Both the position numbers and the translations under genes were made by a program. Of a stretch of DNA of 35,333 bases, positions 24,975 through 31,930 are shown in pieces. Origin of the DNA: Gemmatimonadales bacterium (GTDB taxonomy: Bacteria; Gemmatimonadota; Gemmatimonadetes; Gemmatimonadales; GWC2-71-9); assembly GCA_025927545.1 (NCBI GenBank), contig JAICLE010000027.1, forward strand, positions 1 through 35,333, written 5' to 3'. Numbering within the stretch: position 1 is the stretch's first letter; every line of letters starts with the position of its first letter. The notes beneath the pieces were generated by a model. The model was not told where the DNA came from. It worked only from the letters and a program-made list of their open reading frames with translations, and did not search any database.

Positions 24975-24981
24975 GAAAACG

Positions 24982-24987
24982 AAACTA
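24982..24987 (-). promoter_or_regulatory. -10-like TAGTTT before CgeB-like gene
   Basis: On the minus strand TAGTTT is followed by 7 nt and a GTG start at 24974. The surrounding bases are conspicuously AT-rich for this genome, supporting promoter function. Confidence 0.45.
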
Positions 24988-25028
24988 GCGGATGGAACGA
25001 CGATTACAACCCGCGCTCCGCGCTCCGC

Positions 25029-26867
25029 TCAGCGCTCGACCGCGAGCACCGGCTCCTGGTCGCGGAACTGCAGATCGTAGAGCCGCCGATAGAGCCCACC
25101 GGAGCGGAACAACTGCTCGTGGGTGCCGCGCTGGACCACGCGGCCCTGGTCGAGCACGACGATCTCGTCCGCGTCCCGCACCGTGGCGAGGCGGTGGGCG
25201 ATGACCAGCACCGTGCGATCGGCCATGAGCCGGTCGATCGCCTGCTGCACCAGCCGCTCGGATTCCGTATCGAGCGCGCTGGTGGCCTCGTCGAGGATCA
25301 GGATCGGCGGGTCACGCAGCAGGGCCCGCGCGATGGCGATCCGCTGGCGCTGACCGCCGGAGAGCCGGGTGCCGCGCTCGCCCAGCAGGGTCTCATAGCC
25401 CTCGGGGAGCTGCGAAAGGAACAGGTCGGCGTTGGCGGCCTGCGCCGCCGCTTCGACCTGCTGCCGGGTGGCCCCGGGCGAGCCGTAGGTGATGTTGGCG
25501 TACACCGTATCGTTGAGCAGCACCGTATCCTGGCTCACCACGCCCATGAGCGCGCGGATCGAGGAGCGGGTGAGGCGGGTGAGCGGCACGCCGTCCATGG
25601 TGATCTGGCCACCGGTCGGATCGTGGAACCGCGGCAACAGGTCGGCGAGCGTCGTTTTCCCCGCCCCCGACGGCCCGACCAGCGCCACCACTCGTCCCCG
25701 CGGCAGCGCGAAGGACACCTCGGTGAGCACCGGGTCGCCCCGGCCGTAGCGGAAGCTCACCCGGTCGAACAGGACCTCACGCTCGAATCGGGCGGTACCC
25801 TCGCCCGGGCGGTCCAGCTCGGTGCTCGGCTCGTCCAGAATCTCGAACACGCGCTCGGCGCTCGCCAGCGTCACCGCCATCACGGCCGGGTAGGAGCTGA
25901 TGGTCTTGAGCGGCGAGGTGAGCTTGAGCGCGGCCATGAGGAAGACGATGATCGCCTCGGGCGCGAGCGGCGCGCTGAGCCCGATCAGCGCCGGCCGAGT
26001 ACCGGCCCAGATGATGAGGATCACGAGGAAGCCGGAGAAGACCTCGGTCAGCGGGCTCGTGAGCGAGCTGTAGCGCTGGGTGCGGATCACCTGCCTGCGG
26101 TAGCGGGTGGCCTGGGCCGCAAACCGCGCGCTCTCGCGTGCCTCCTCGCCGTAGGAACGGATCAGGCGCACCGCCCCGATCCGCTCCGCGATCGTGGCCG
26201 TCACCTCGCCGCGCTCGCGGGTCCGGGCCCGGGAGTGGCGACGCAGGCGCTTGAGGAGCGACTGGAGCAGCAGCACCATCGCCGGCACGCAGGCGAGCGT
26301 GAGCAGCGTGAGCCGGAGCGAGATCTGGCTCAGCACCACCAGGGTCGTCGCCACGACGACGAGGTTCTGAAACAGCGAGAGCAGCGAGGCGGTGATGACC
26401 GTCTTGGTCTGGTCCACCTCGGTGATCATGCCGGAAATGAGCTGGCCGGCGCGGGTCCGCTGGAAGTAGCCCAGGTCGAGCGTGAGCAGGTGGTCGAAGA
26501 TGCGGGTGCGGAGGTCGCGCACCAGCCCCTCCTGCACCCCCACCGAGAGCTGGGTGGAGGCGTAGCTCAGCGCGTTCTTGAGCAGCAGCCCGAGCACCAG
26601 CACCAGCACCAGGCGCCCGGCGGCCTGTCCGGGGGTGAGCCCGGCCACGAAGGGCTCGGTCACCCGGCTCACGAACTCCTCCAGCCGGGTCGAGCCGGTG
26701 CGGAGCGCGCCGGTGGTCCCGAAGAGGTGCTTGAGCAGCGGGATCAGGATGATGAGGGTGAACCCGTCGAGCAGCGACGCCAGTGCCGTCGTTCCCAGCG
26801 CCAGCGCGAGCCGGCCCCGGTAGGGCACCACCATCCGGAGCAGGCGCAGCTCGGTCCGCACCGTCAC
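25029..26867 (-). CDS. ABC exporter, MsbA-like half-transporter
   Basis: The 612-residue type IV ABC exporter fuses a six-helix membrane domain (residues about 15-320, with the coupling segment 'RTRERGEVTATIAERIGAVRLIRSYGEE') to an ATPase domain. The ATPase carries Walker A with Lys404 in GPSGAGKTT, signature LSGGQRQR, Walker B 'ILILDEATSALD' and the switch His in 'VIAHRLATV'. It works as a homodimer; related proteins flip lipid A core (MsbA) or lipid-linked oligosaccharides (PglK). Given the surrounding glycosyltransferases, export of a lipid-linked glycan is the likely role, though MsbA itself is possible. The GTG start overlaps the stop of porX by 4 bp, so the two are translationally coupled. 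Confidence 0.92.
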   Translation of the reverse strand: MTVRTELRLLRMVVPYRGRLALALGTTALASLLDGFTLIILIPLLKHLFGTTGALRTGSTRLEEFVSRVTEPFVAGLTPGQAAGRLVLVLVLGLLLKNALSYASTQLSVGVQEGLVRDLRTRIFDHLLTLDLGYFQRTRAGQLISGMITEVDQTKTVITASLLSLFQNLVVVATTLVVLSQISLRLTLLTLACVPAMVLLLQSLLKRLRRHSRARTRERGEVTATIAERIGAVRLIRSYGEEARESARFAAQATRYRRQVIRTQRYSSLTSPLTEVFSGFLVILIIWAGTRPALIGLSAPLAPEAIIVFLMAALKLTSPLKTISSYPAVMAVTLASAERVFEILDEPSTELDRPGEGTARFEREVLFDRVSFRYGRGDPVLTEVSFALPRGRVVALVGPSGAGKTTLADLLPRFHDPTGGQITMDGVPLTRLTRSSIRALMGVVSQDTVLLNDTVYANITYGSPGATRQQVEAAAQAANADLFLSQLPEGYETLLGERGTRLSGGQRQRIAIARALLRDPPILILDEATSALDTESERLVQQAIDRLMADRTVLVIAHRLATVRDADEIVVLDQGRVVQRGTHEQLFRSGGLYRRLYDLQFRDQEPVLAVER

Positions 26868-28429
26868 CCGTGGCGCGGCGTGAGCAGCGCGATCGGGAGG
26901 ATCACTTCCTCCGGCGACACCCCTCCGTGCAGGAACGCGCCCCGGTAGCGCGCCTGGTACTCGCGCAGCTTGGTGGGGTACACGAAGAAGCGGTCACCGG
27001 TGGCGAGCAGGAGCCGAGTGCCCGGCGTCCGCGCGGGCAGGCCGAAGGTCGCGAGATCCTCCACCACCAGGGCGGCGTCGGGCTCCTGGGCGCGGAGGTC
27101 GTCACCGAACTTGTAGCGCAGATTCGACGTGGTGTCGCGCTTGGCGAAGACCGTGGCCGGCGTGTGGCAGTGGATGGAGCCGTGGTCGGTCGTGAGCAGG
27201 ACCGGCACGCCGCGCCGCTCCGCCTCGCGGAGCGCGTCCCACAGCGGCGAGCGCTCGAACCAGGTGCGAGTCAGGTTCCGGAGCGCGGACGTGTCGCGCG
27301 CCACCTCGTACAGGGTCGAGTTCTCGGTGCGGCCGTGGGTGAGCTGGTCGATGAAGTTGAAGACCAGCGCGGTCACGCCGTCCTGCGACAGATGGGCCGG
27401 CAGCCGCCGCAAGAGCCCGTCGCCATCGGCCGCGGTGAACACCTTCTCGTAGTGCACCGGGACGTTCCGGCCGGTCAGCTCACGCAACTGCTCGGTGAGG
27501 AGCTCGGCCTCGTGCGCGTTGAGGCTCGCCTCTTCGTCGTCGGACCACCACCTCGGATACCGGCTCTTGATCTCCGCCGGGAAGAGGCCGCTGAAGATCG
27601 CGTTCCGGGCGAAGGGCGTCGCGGTGGGGAGAATGGAGAAGTAGTGGGCCGTCTCGATGTCGAACCGCGCGCTGATGAGCGGGCGGATCATGGCCCACTG
27701 GTCGAGCCGGAGACAGTCCACCACCACCAACAGCGCCTTCCCGTGCCGGTCGAGCACCGGCCTGAGGAACTCGGCGCCGATGTCCACCGAGAGCGGCGGC
27801 CGGTCGCTCTCGCCGTCGTGCAGCCAGCCGGCGTAGTTCCGCTGCAGATAGCGGGCGAAGTCCTGCCGCAGGCTCTCCTGCAGCGTCCGGAGCGCATCCT
27901 GGAGCCCCGGCTCGTCCGCCTGCCCCAGCCGCACCTCCCACTCCGCCAGCTCGGCCACCAGCTCCACCCATTCGCGCCAGGCGAGCGGGCCGCCCCGCCG
28001 CGCCTCCAGCTCCCGAAACCGGGTGGCGAAGTCGCGTGACAGCCGCTGCTGGCGGATCCGGTCGCCTTCCAGCAGCCGGGTCACGACCGAGAGGATCTGC
28101 CGCGGGTTGACCGGCTTGACGAGGTAATCGGAAATATCGGCGCCGATCGCATCCTTGAGCGTTTCGCTCTCCTCGCTCTTGGTCACCATGACCACGGGCG
28201 TGCCGTGGTCGAGGGCCCGGATGGCGCGGAACAGGTCGAGTCCCCGCCGGCCCGGCATCTGCTCGTCGAGCAGGACGACACCGTACGACTGGCGCTGGAG
28301 CAGGACCAGCGCGTCGTCGCCATGCGGCGTCGTCTCGACGGCAAATCCCTGCTCCTCGAGAAACAGAATGTGGGACGTGAGGCTCTCGACCTCGTCGTCC
28401 ACCCAGAGGATGCTCTTGGGGCGGGGCAT
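26864..28429 (-). CDS. porX: PorX-like response regulator with PglZ phosphodiesterase domain
   Basis: The 521-residue protein matches PorX in length and layout. Residues 5-125 form a receiver domain: acidic pocket Asp11-Asp12, phospho-acceptor Asp55 in 'VVLLDEQMPG', and Lys in 'DYLVKPVNP'. A helical linker follows. The C-terminal PglZ/alkaline-phosphatase-superfamily domain has 'VVVDCLRLDQW', a Thr nucleophile region 'LPTATPFARNAIFSGL' and the metal-site 'LLTTDHGSIH'. PorX in Bacteroidota responds to the PorY kinase, controls type IX secretion, and hydrolyses oligonucleotides. No PorY or type IX gene is in the window. The ATG at 28429 is preceded by TATATT and 6 nt. It is coupled to the ABC exporter by a GTGA overlap. 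The symbol denotes homology, not proven orthology. Confidence 0.9.
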   Translation of the reverse strand: MPRPKSILWVDDEVESLTSHILFLEEQGFAVETTPHGDDALVLLQRQSYGVVLLDEQMPGRRGLDLFRAIRALDHGTPVVMVTKSEESETLKDAIGADISDYLVKPVNPRQILSVVTRLLEGDRIRQQRLSRDFATRFRELEARRGGPLAWREWVELVAELAEWEVRLGQADEPGLQDALRTLQESLRQDFARYLQRNYAGWLHDGESDRPPLSVDIGAEFLRPVLDRHGKALLVVVDCLRLDQWAMIRPLISARFDIETAHYFSILPTATPFARNAIFSGLFPAEIKSRYPRWWSDDEEASLNAHEAELLTEQLRELTGRNVPVHYEKVFTAADGDGLLRRLPAHLSQDGVTALVFNFIDQLTHGRTENSTLYEVARDTSALRNLTRTWFERSPLWDALREAERRGVPVLLTTDHGSIHCHTPATVFAKRDTTSNLRYKFGDDLRAQEPDAALVVEDLATFGLPARTPGTRLLLATGDRFFVYPTKLREYQARYRGAFLHGGVSPEEVILPIALLTPRHG

Positions 28430-28435
28430 GGGGGT

Positions 28436-28441
28436 AATATA
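28436..28441 (-). promoter_or_regulatory. -10 TATATT of porX operon (leaderless)
   Basis: On the minus strand TATATT is followed by 6 nt and the ATG at 28429. The -35 position falls inside the octamer repeat array that starts at about 28442. Confidence 0.6.
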
Positions 28442-28680
28442 GGGCGGAAAGGCGGAAGGACGGGGAAGGACGGAAGGACGGAAGGGGGCGCGGGCACCGG
28501 CACAGTCATCCCGAGCGGAGCGAGGGATCTGCTTACCCGCGGTTCGGCCTCGGCCCGGCAAGATCCCTCGCTCCGCTCGAGATGACAGCGCCGCCCGGAA
28601 TGCGACGTTCCGTCGTTCCGTCTTTCCGTCTTTCCCACCTTCCGTCTTTCCGTCCTTCCGCCTTTCCCTCCTTCCGCCCA
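28442..28680. repeat. Octamer array plus inverted-repeat element, copy B
   Basis: This copy runs opposite to copy A. It has degenerate GGAAGGAC units (28442-28486), the shared GC-rich segment (28484-28500), and an inverted repeat with arms at 28505-28530 and 28561-28586 matching at 25 of 26. The loop shares CCCGCGGTTCG with the reverse complement of copy A. The right side is a long array of CTTTCCGT/CCTTCCGT units (about 28606-28678). It fills the whole divergent gap between porX and the GT9 gene, so both promoters sit at its edges. Nothing in it looks coding. Confidence 0.85.
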
Positions 28681-28684
28681 GATT
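28679..28684 (+). promoter_or_regulatory. -10-like CAGATT before GT9 gene
   Basis: CAGATT is followed by six C residues and the GTG at 28691, the same spacing as other presumed leaderless starts here, with one mismatch to TAnnnT. Upstream DNA is the octamer array. Confidence 0.3.
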
Positions 28685-28690
28685 CCCCCC

Positions 28691-29716
28691 GTGCCCTACA
28701 GCATTTTCCTCTCCCCCGACATCCTGATGGTGCGGTTCAGCGCGATCGGCGATATCCTGCTGACCACGCCGCTGCTGCGCGCCATCCGGTCCAAGTGGCC
28801 CGGTGCCCGTGTCACGGTGCTCACCAAGCGCCAGTACGTCTCCCTCGTGAGCGACAACCCCAACGTGACCGAGGTCTTCGGCATCGCGCCGCAGGACACG
28901 GTCCGCGACGTGGCCCGGCTCATCCGGCGGGTGGACTACAGCCACATTCTCGACTTGCAGGGCGGCCTTCGCACGGCGCCTCTCCGGCTGATCGCCGGCG
29001 GGTCCTGGTCGGGCTACTCCCACCGCCGGTTCGCGCGTGAGCTGCTGATCCGCTTCAAGCGCAACCGGTACGAGGAGCACGTGCCCGTGCCCGAGCGCTA
29101 CTTCGAGGCCGCGGCGGACCTCGGCGTGCTGCCTGACGGCGGGCCGCCCGAGTTCTTCCTCAACCCGGCCGCGGAGGAGAAGGCCGGCGCGTGGCTCGCC
29201 CGCGCGGGCGTGGGGACGAAGCGGCCCTTCGTCGCGGTGGCCCCGGGCGCGGCCCACGCCACCAAGCGCTGGCCGGTGGAGCACTGGATCAAGCTGGTCC
29301 GGCAGATCGTCCACACCGGCGCCGACATCGTGGCGATCGGCGGACCGGAGGATTCGGCGGTGGGCGCGGAGGTCGCGGCGCAGGGCGGTGCCAGCGTTGC
29401 GAGCGCCGCGGGAGAGCTGAGTCTGCAGGAGACCGGTGCGGTGATCAAGCGCGCCGCCGCGCTCATCTCCGGCGACACCGGCGCTATGCATATGGCGACG
29501 GGGGTCGGCACTCCGGTCGTCGCCCTCTTCGGCCCCACGGTGCGGCAGTTCGGATTCTTCCCCTACAACGCTCATGCGAGCGTGGTCGAGCGGAACCTCG
29601 ACTGCCGGCCCTGCAGCAGCCACGGGACGGAGGAGTGCCCACTCGAGCATCACCTCTGCATGCGCGAGATCCTGCCCGACATGGTCATGGCCACGCTGAC
29701 CCGGACGCTGGCGTGA
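28691..29716 (+). CDS. Glycosyltransferase family 9 (heptosyltransferase-like)
   Basis: The 341-residue GT9 protein shows the WaaC/WaaF pattern: 'ILMVRFSAIGDILLTTPLLRAIRSKWP', 'ILDLQGGLRTAPL', 'VAVAPGAAHATKRWPVEHWIKLV', 'ISGDTGAMHMATGVGTPVVALFGPT', and a Cys-rich C-terminal segment 'NLDCRPCSSHG'. In Gram-negative bacteria these enzymes transfer heptose to the lipopolysaccharide inner core, so this is the strongest hint that the glycan region serves LPS. The start is either GTG 28691 or ATG 28727; the longer form adds 12 residues, and most relatives begin close to 'ILMVRFSAIGD', so the start is open. The stop overlaps the GTG of the next gene. Confidence 0.92.
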   Translation: MPYSIFLSPDILMVRFSAIGDILLTTPLLRAIRSKWPGARVTVLTKRQYVSLVSDNPNVTEVFGIAPQDTVRDVARLIRRVDYSHILDLQGGLRTAPLRLIAGGSWSGYSHRRFARELLIRFKRNRYEEHVPVPERYFEAAADLGVLPDGGPPEFFLNPAAEEKAGAWLARAGVGTKRPFVAVAPGAAHATKRWPVEHWIKLVRQIVHTGADIVAIGGPEDSAVGAEVAAQGGASVASAAGELSLQETGAVIKRAAALISGDTGAMHMATGVGTPVVALFGPTVRQFGFFPYNAHASVVERNLDCRPCSSHGTEECPLEHHLCMREILPDMVMATLTRTLA

Positions 29717-30099
29717 CCGGCTGGGATCCCGCAGCCACCGCGCTGCTCGGAATACTCCCCCGGGCCGCGCGGGGCCCGCGGCGCGAGGGCGTCTTTGCGC
29801 TCTGGCTCACCGTGCGGGTCGCGCAGGACCTGCTCCGCGACCCTCCGCCCGCCGAACGCGCGCATCGCCGGCGGCTGCAGGCACTCGAGCAGCGCCTTAC
29901 GAGCCTCACGCTGCCGCCCCCGCTCCGGCGCGCGCTCGCGGCCGCCATGAGCCAGCTTCGAGAGGCACGCCCCGAGACCGCGGCGCAGGTGCTGAGTCAG
30001 TTGGTGGCGCCGGCGCGCGAATCGGCCGGGACGGAGGCGGGTGATGCGCTGGCGCAGGCCGCCCGCGCCGCGCGGGCCGCCGTGCGGGCGGAGCGCTAG
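29713..30099 (+). CDS. Hypothetical protein, helical
   Basis: This 128-residue product is not recognised. The GTG at 29713 overlaps the TGA of the GT9 gene by 3 bases, a strong sign of a real, coupled gene. The sequence is Ala-, Arg- and Leu-rich and would be almost entirely alpha-helical ('RVAQDLLRDPPPAERAHRRRLQALEQRL', then 'LVAPARESAGTEAGDALAQAARAARAAV'). No signal peptide, membrane helix or Cys is seen. Codon use follows the neighbours, with GC-rich third positions. It converges on the lipoprotein gene with a 10-bp gap. Operon position hints at an accessory role in the GT9 pathway, but that is only context. Confidence 0.6.
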   Translation: MTGWDPAATALLGILPRAARGPRREGVFALWLTVRVAQDLLRDPPPAERAHRRRLQALEQRLTSLTLPPPLRRALAAAMSQLREARPETAAQVLSQLVAPARESAGTEAGDALAQAARAARAAVRAER

Positions 30100-30109
30100 C
30101 GTCGGGTGG

Positions 30110-30544
30110 TCAGGAGGCGGGTCCGGCCGGTTTGGCGCCCGCGCTGTCCTCGTGCTTGATGATGCCCCCGGAGAGCTCCACCAGCGTCCCCTTGCCCTCC
30201 CCGGCGTCACGTATCCGCACCCAGAGCGGCGTCCCGTGCTGCTGCGCGAGCAGCAGCGTTGCGCCCTCCGGATCGCGGGCGTCATTCACCAGGCGCCACC
30301 CTCCCGCCTTGAACACGCCACGGTAGTAGTCGGCCACCTCGGCCGCCGGAAGCGGGGACCGCACGGTGAGCTGGAGAGCGTCGGGACCGCCCGCCCGGCC
30401 CACGAGGGTCGGGTTCGGGGGAAACGGCAGATTGGGAAGCGCCTCGCCCACGGTGGCCATCTTGGGTGGCTTCTCGCCGCCGCACGCCGCGATGCCCGCG
30501 AGGGCCACGGCGATGGCGAGGCATCGAATTCGGGTCGGGATCAT
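30110..30544 (-). CDS. Putative lipoprotein
   Basis: The 144-residue protein has a lipoprotein signal: Arg5 and Arg7, a short hydrophobic core, and a lipobox I-A-A-C with Cys21. The mature part starts GGEKPPK and contains a compact alpha/beta region ('ALQLTVRSPLPAAEVADYYRGVFKAGGWRLVND', 'LLAQQHGTPLWVRIRDAG') that looks like a small domain of unknown function found in other lipoproteins that bind a partner with a 'YY...GW' signature. It would be anchored to the periplasmic face of a membrane; residues after Cys are Gly-Gly, not Asp, so outer-membrane sorting is plausible. TAGTCT lies 8 nt before the ATG. It diverges from yebC. Confidence 0.75.
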   Translation of the reverse strand: MIPTRIRCLAIAVALAGIAACGGEKPPKMATVGEALPNLPFPPNPTLVGRAGGPDALQLTVRSPLPAAEVADYYRGVFKAGGWRLVNDARDPEGATLLLAQQHGTPLWVRIRDAGEGKGTLVELSGGIIKHEDSAGAKPAGPAS

Positions 30545-30552
30545 AGCGCGGG

Positions 30553-30558
30553 AGACTA
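30553..30558 (-). promoter_or_regulatory. -10-like TAGTCT before lipoprotein gene
   Basis: On the minus strand TAGTCT ends 8 nt before the ATG at 30544, so the leader would be zero or one or two bases. Confidence 0.4.
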
Positions 30559-30590
30559 GTCCCCGGTCCTCGCCGGGTCAACCCCCATGT

Positions 30591-30619
30591 TTGCCGCAAG
30601 CGGCTGTGCCGCTTATGTT
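30591..30619 (+). promoter_or_regulatory. yebC-ruv operon promoter
   Basis: TTGCCG (30591-30596), 17 nt, TATGTT (30614-30619). Transcription would begin near 30626, leaving a leader of about 32 nt. The leader carries a good Shine-Dalgarno AAGGAG (30645-30650) 7 nt before the ATG at 30658, in contrast to the leaderless starts elsewhere. Confidence 0.6.
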
Positions 30620-30657
30620 TCCGGCCAACAACCCCGCCCGTCCCAAGGAGTTCGGCC

Positions 30658-31407
30658 ATGGCCGGCCACAGCAAGTGGAAGCAGATCAAACGCAAGAAGG
30701 CCGTCACCGATGCGCGGCGCGCGTCGTCGTGGACCAAGGTCATCCGCGAGATCACCGTGGCCGCGCGAAGCGGGGGCGGCGATCCCGGCGGCAACCCCCG
30801 ACTGCGTACCGCGATCGACGCGGCCAAGGCGGTGAACATGCCGGCCGACAACATCGACCGCGCGGTCAAGAAGGGCACCGGCGAGCTGGAGGGGAGCGTC
30901 TACGAGGAGCTCACCTACGAGGGCTACGGCCCCGGCGGCGCCGCCATCTTCATCGAGGCCACGACCGACAACCCCAACCGCACCGTGGCCGAGATCCGCC
31001 ATGCGTTCAGCCGGAACGGCGGCAACCTCGGCGCCACCAATTCCGTGGCGTGGATGTTCGATCGCAAGGGACAGATCTATCTCGACGCTGCCCGGTACGA
31101 CGAAGATGCCACGCTCGAGGCCGCGCTCGAGGCGGGAGCCGAAGACTTCGTTCGGGAGGGCGACCAGTACGTGGTGACCACCGCGCCGGCGACGTTTCAC
31201 GCGGTGCAGGATGCGCTCCGGACCCGGAAGCTCGAGCTCGACTCGGCCGAGCTTGCGATGGTGCCCCGGAACACCGTCCGCGTCGAGGGCGCCGATGCGG
31301 AGCGGATCCTCAGGCTGATGGAGGTCCTGGAAGAGCTCGACGACGTCTCCCGCGTGTCCTCGAACTTCGACATCGACGCGGCGCAGCTGGCGGAGGCCGA
31401 GGCCTGA
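30658..31407 (+). CDS. yebC: YebC/PmpR-family regulator
   Basis: The 249-residue protein is a typical YebC: it starts 'MAGHSKWKQIKRKKAVTDARR', contains 'GGDPGGNPRLRTAIDAAKAVNMPADNIDRAVKKG', then 'YEGYGPGGAAIFIEATTDNPNRTVAEIRHAFSRNGGNLG', and finishes with the usual third domain. YebC proteins are described as DNA-binding regulators, for example of quorum sensing, and more recently as translation factors that relieve ribosome stalling at proline runs. Length matches the family. An AAGGAG Shine-Dalgarno supports the ATG. Placement before ruvC is a widespread bacterial arrangement. 10 bp separate it from ruvC, so the two are co-transcribed. Confidence 0.96.
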   Translation: MAGHSKWKQIKRKKAVTDARRASSWTKVIREITVAARSGGGDPGGNPRLRTAIDAAKAVNMPADNIDRAVKKGTGELEGSVYEELTYEGYGPGGAAIFIEATTDNPNRTVAEIRHAFSRNGGNLGATNSVAWMFDRKGQIYLDAARYDEDATLEAALEAGAEDFVREGDQYVVTTAPATFHAVQDALRTRKLELDSAELAMVPRNTVRVEGADAERILRLMEVLEELDDVSRVSSNFDIDAAQLAEAEA

Positions 31408-31417
31408 GAACCCGCCG

Positions 31418-31930
31418 GTGAGAGTGCTGGGCATCGATCCGGGGACCGCCATCCTCGGCTACGGCGTAGTGGAGAGCGGCTCGGGCCGGCACCCGCGGCT
31501 GCTGGAGTGCGGCACCCTTACCACCACCGCGCGGGACCCGCTCCCCGCCCGCCTTCGCGTGCTCCACGACGGCACCACCGCCCTGCTCGTGCGCCACACG
31601 CCCGACGCGATGGCCGTGGAGAGCGCGTTCTTCGGGAAGAACGTACGCACGACAGTCGTGCTGAGCCACGCCCGCGGCGTCATCCTGCTCGCGGCGGAGC
31701 AGGCGGGTGTGCCGGTGGCGGAGTACTCGCCGGCGCAGGTGAAGAAGACGGTCGTGGGCCGCGGCGCCGCGCTCAAGCCGCAGGTGGCGTACATGGTGGC
31801 GCAACTGCTCCGGCTCCGCGAGCCGCCCGCGCCGGCCGATGCGGCGGATGGGGTGGCGCTCGCACTCACCCACCTGCTCATCGCGACCCGGCAGGCGGCG
31901 TTCTTCAGCCGGGTGACGGGGGCGCGATGA
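31418..31930 (+). CDS. ruvC: Holliday junction resolvase RuvC
   Basis: The 170-residue endonuclease has the complete acidic catalytic set: Asp7 in 'VLGIDPGTAILGYGVV', Glu68 in 'AVESAFFGKN', and Asp141 with Asp144 in 'ADAADGVALALTH'. It cleaves four-way junctions as a dimer with RuvAB. 'SPAQVKKTVVGRGAALKPQV' is the conserved DNA-contacting stretch. The GTG start at 31418 gives the standard N-terminus 'RVLGIDPG'. It ends in ATGA shared with ruvA. Residues after Ala150 are a short extension of normal length. It is an expected member of the ruv operon. Confidence 0.96.
   Translation: MRVLGIDPGTAILGYGVVESGSGRHPRLLECGTLTTTARDPLPARLRVLHDGTTALLVRHTPDAMAVESAFFGKNVRTTVVLSHARGVILLAAEQAGVPVAEYSPAQVKKTVVGRGAALKPQVAYMVAQLLRLREPPAPADAADGVALALTHLLIATRQAAFFSRVTGAR

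Noticed and set aside
26864-28429. PglZ domain as part of a BREX or other defence system
   Set aside because: No BrxC, BrxL or PglX partners; the fused receiver domain and 521-residue length match PorX instead.
28430-29653. Long minus-strand frame upstream of porX
   Set aside because: It reads antisense to the GT9 gene and through the repeat; the receiver domain begins right after the ATG at 28429.
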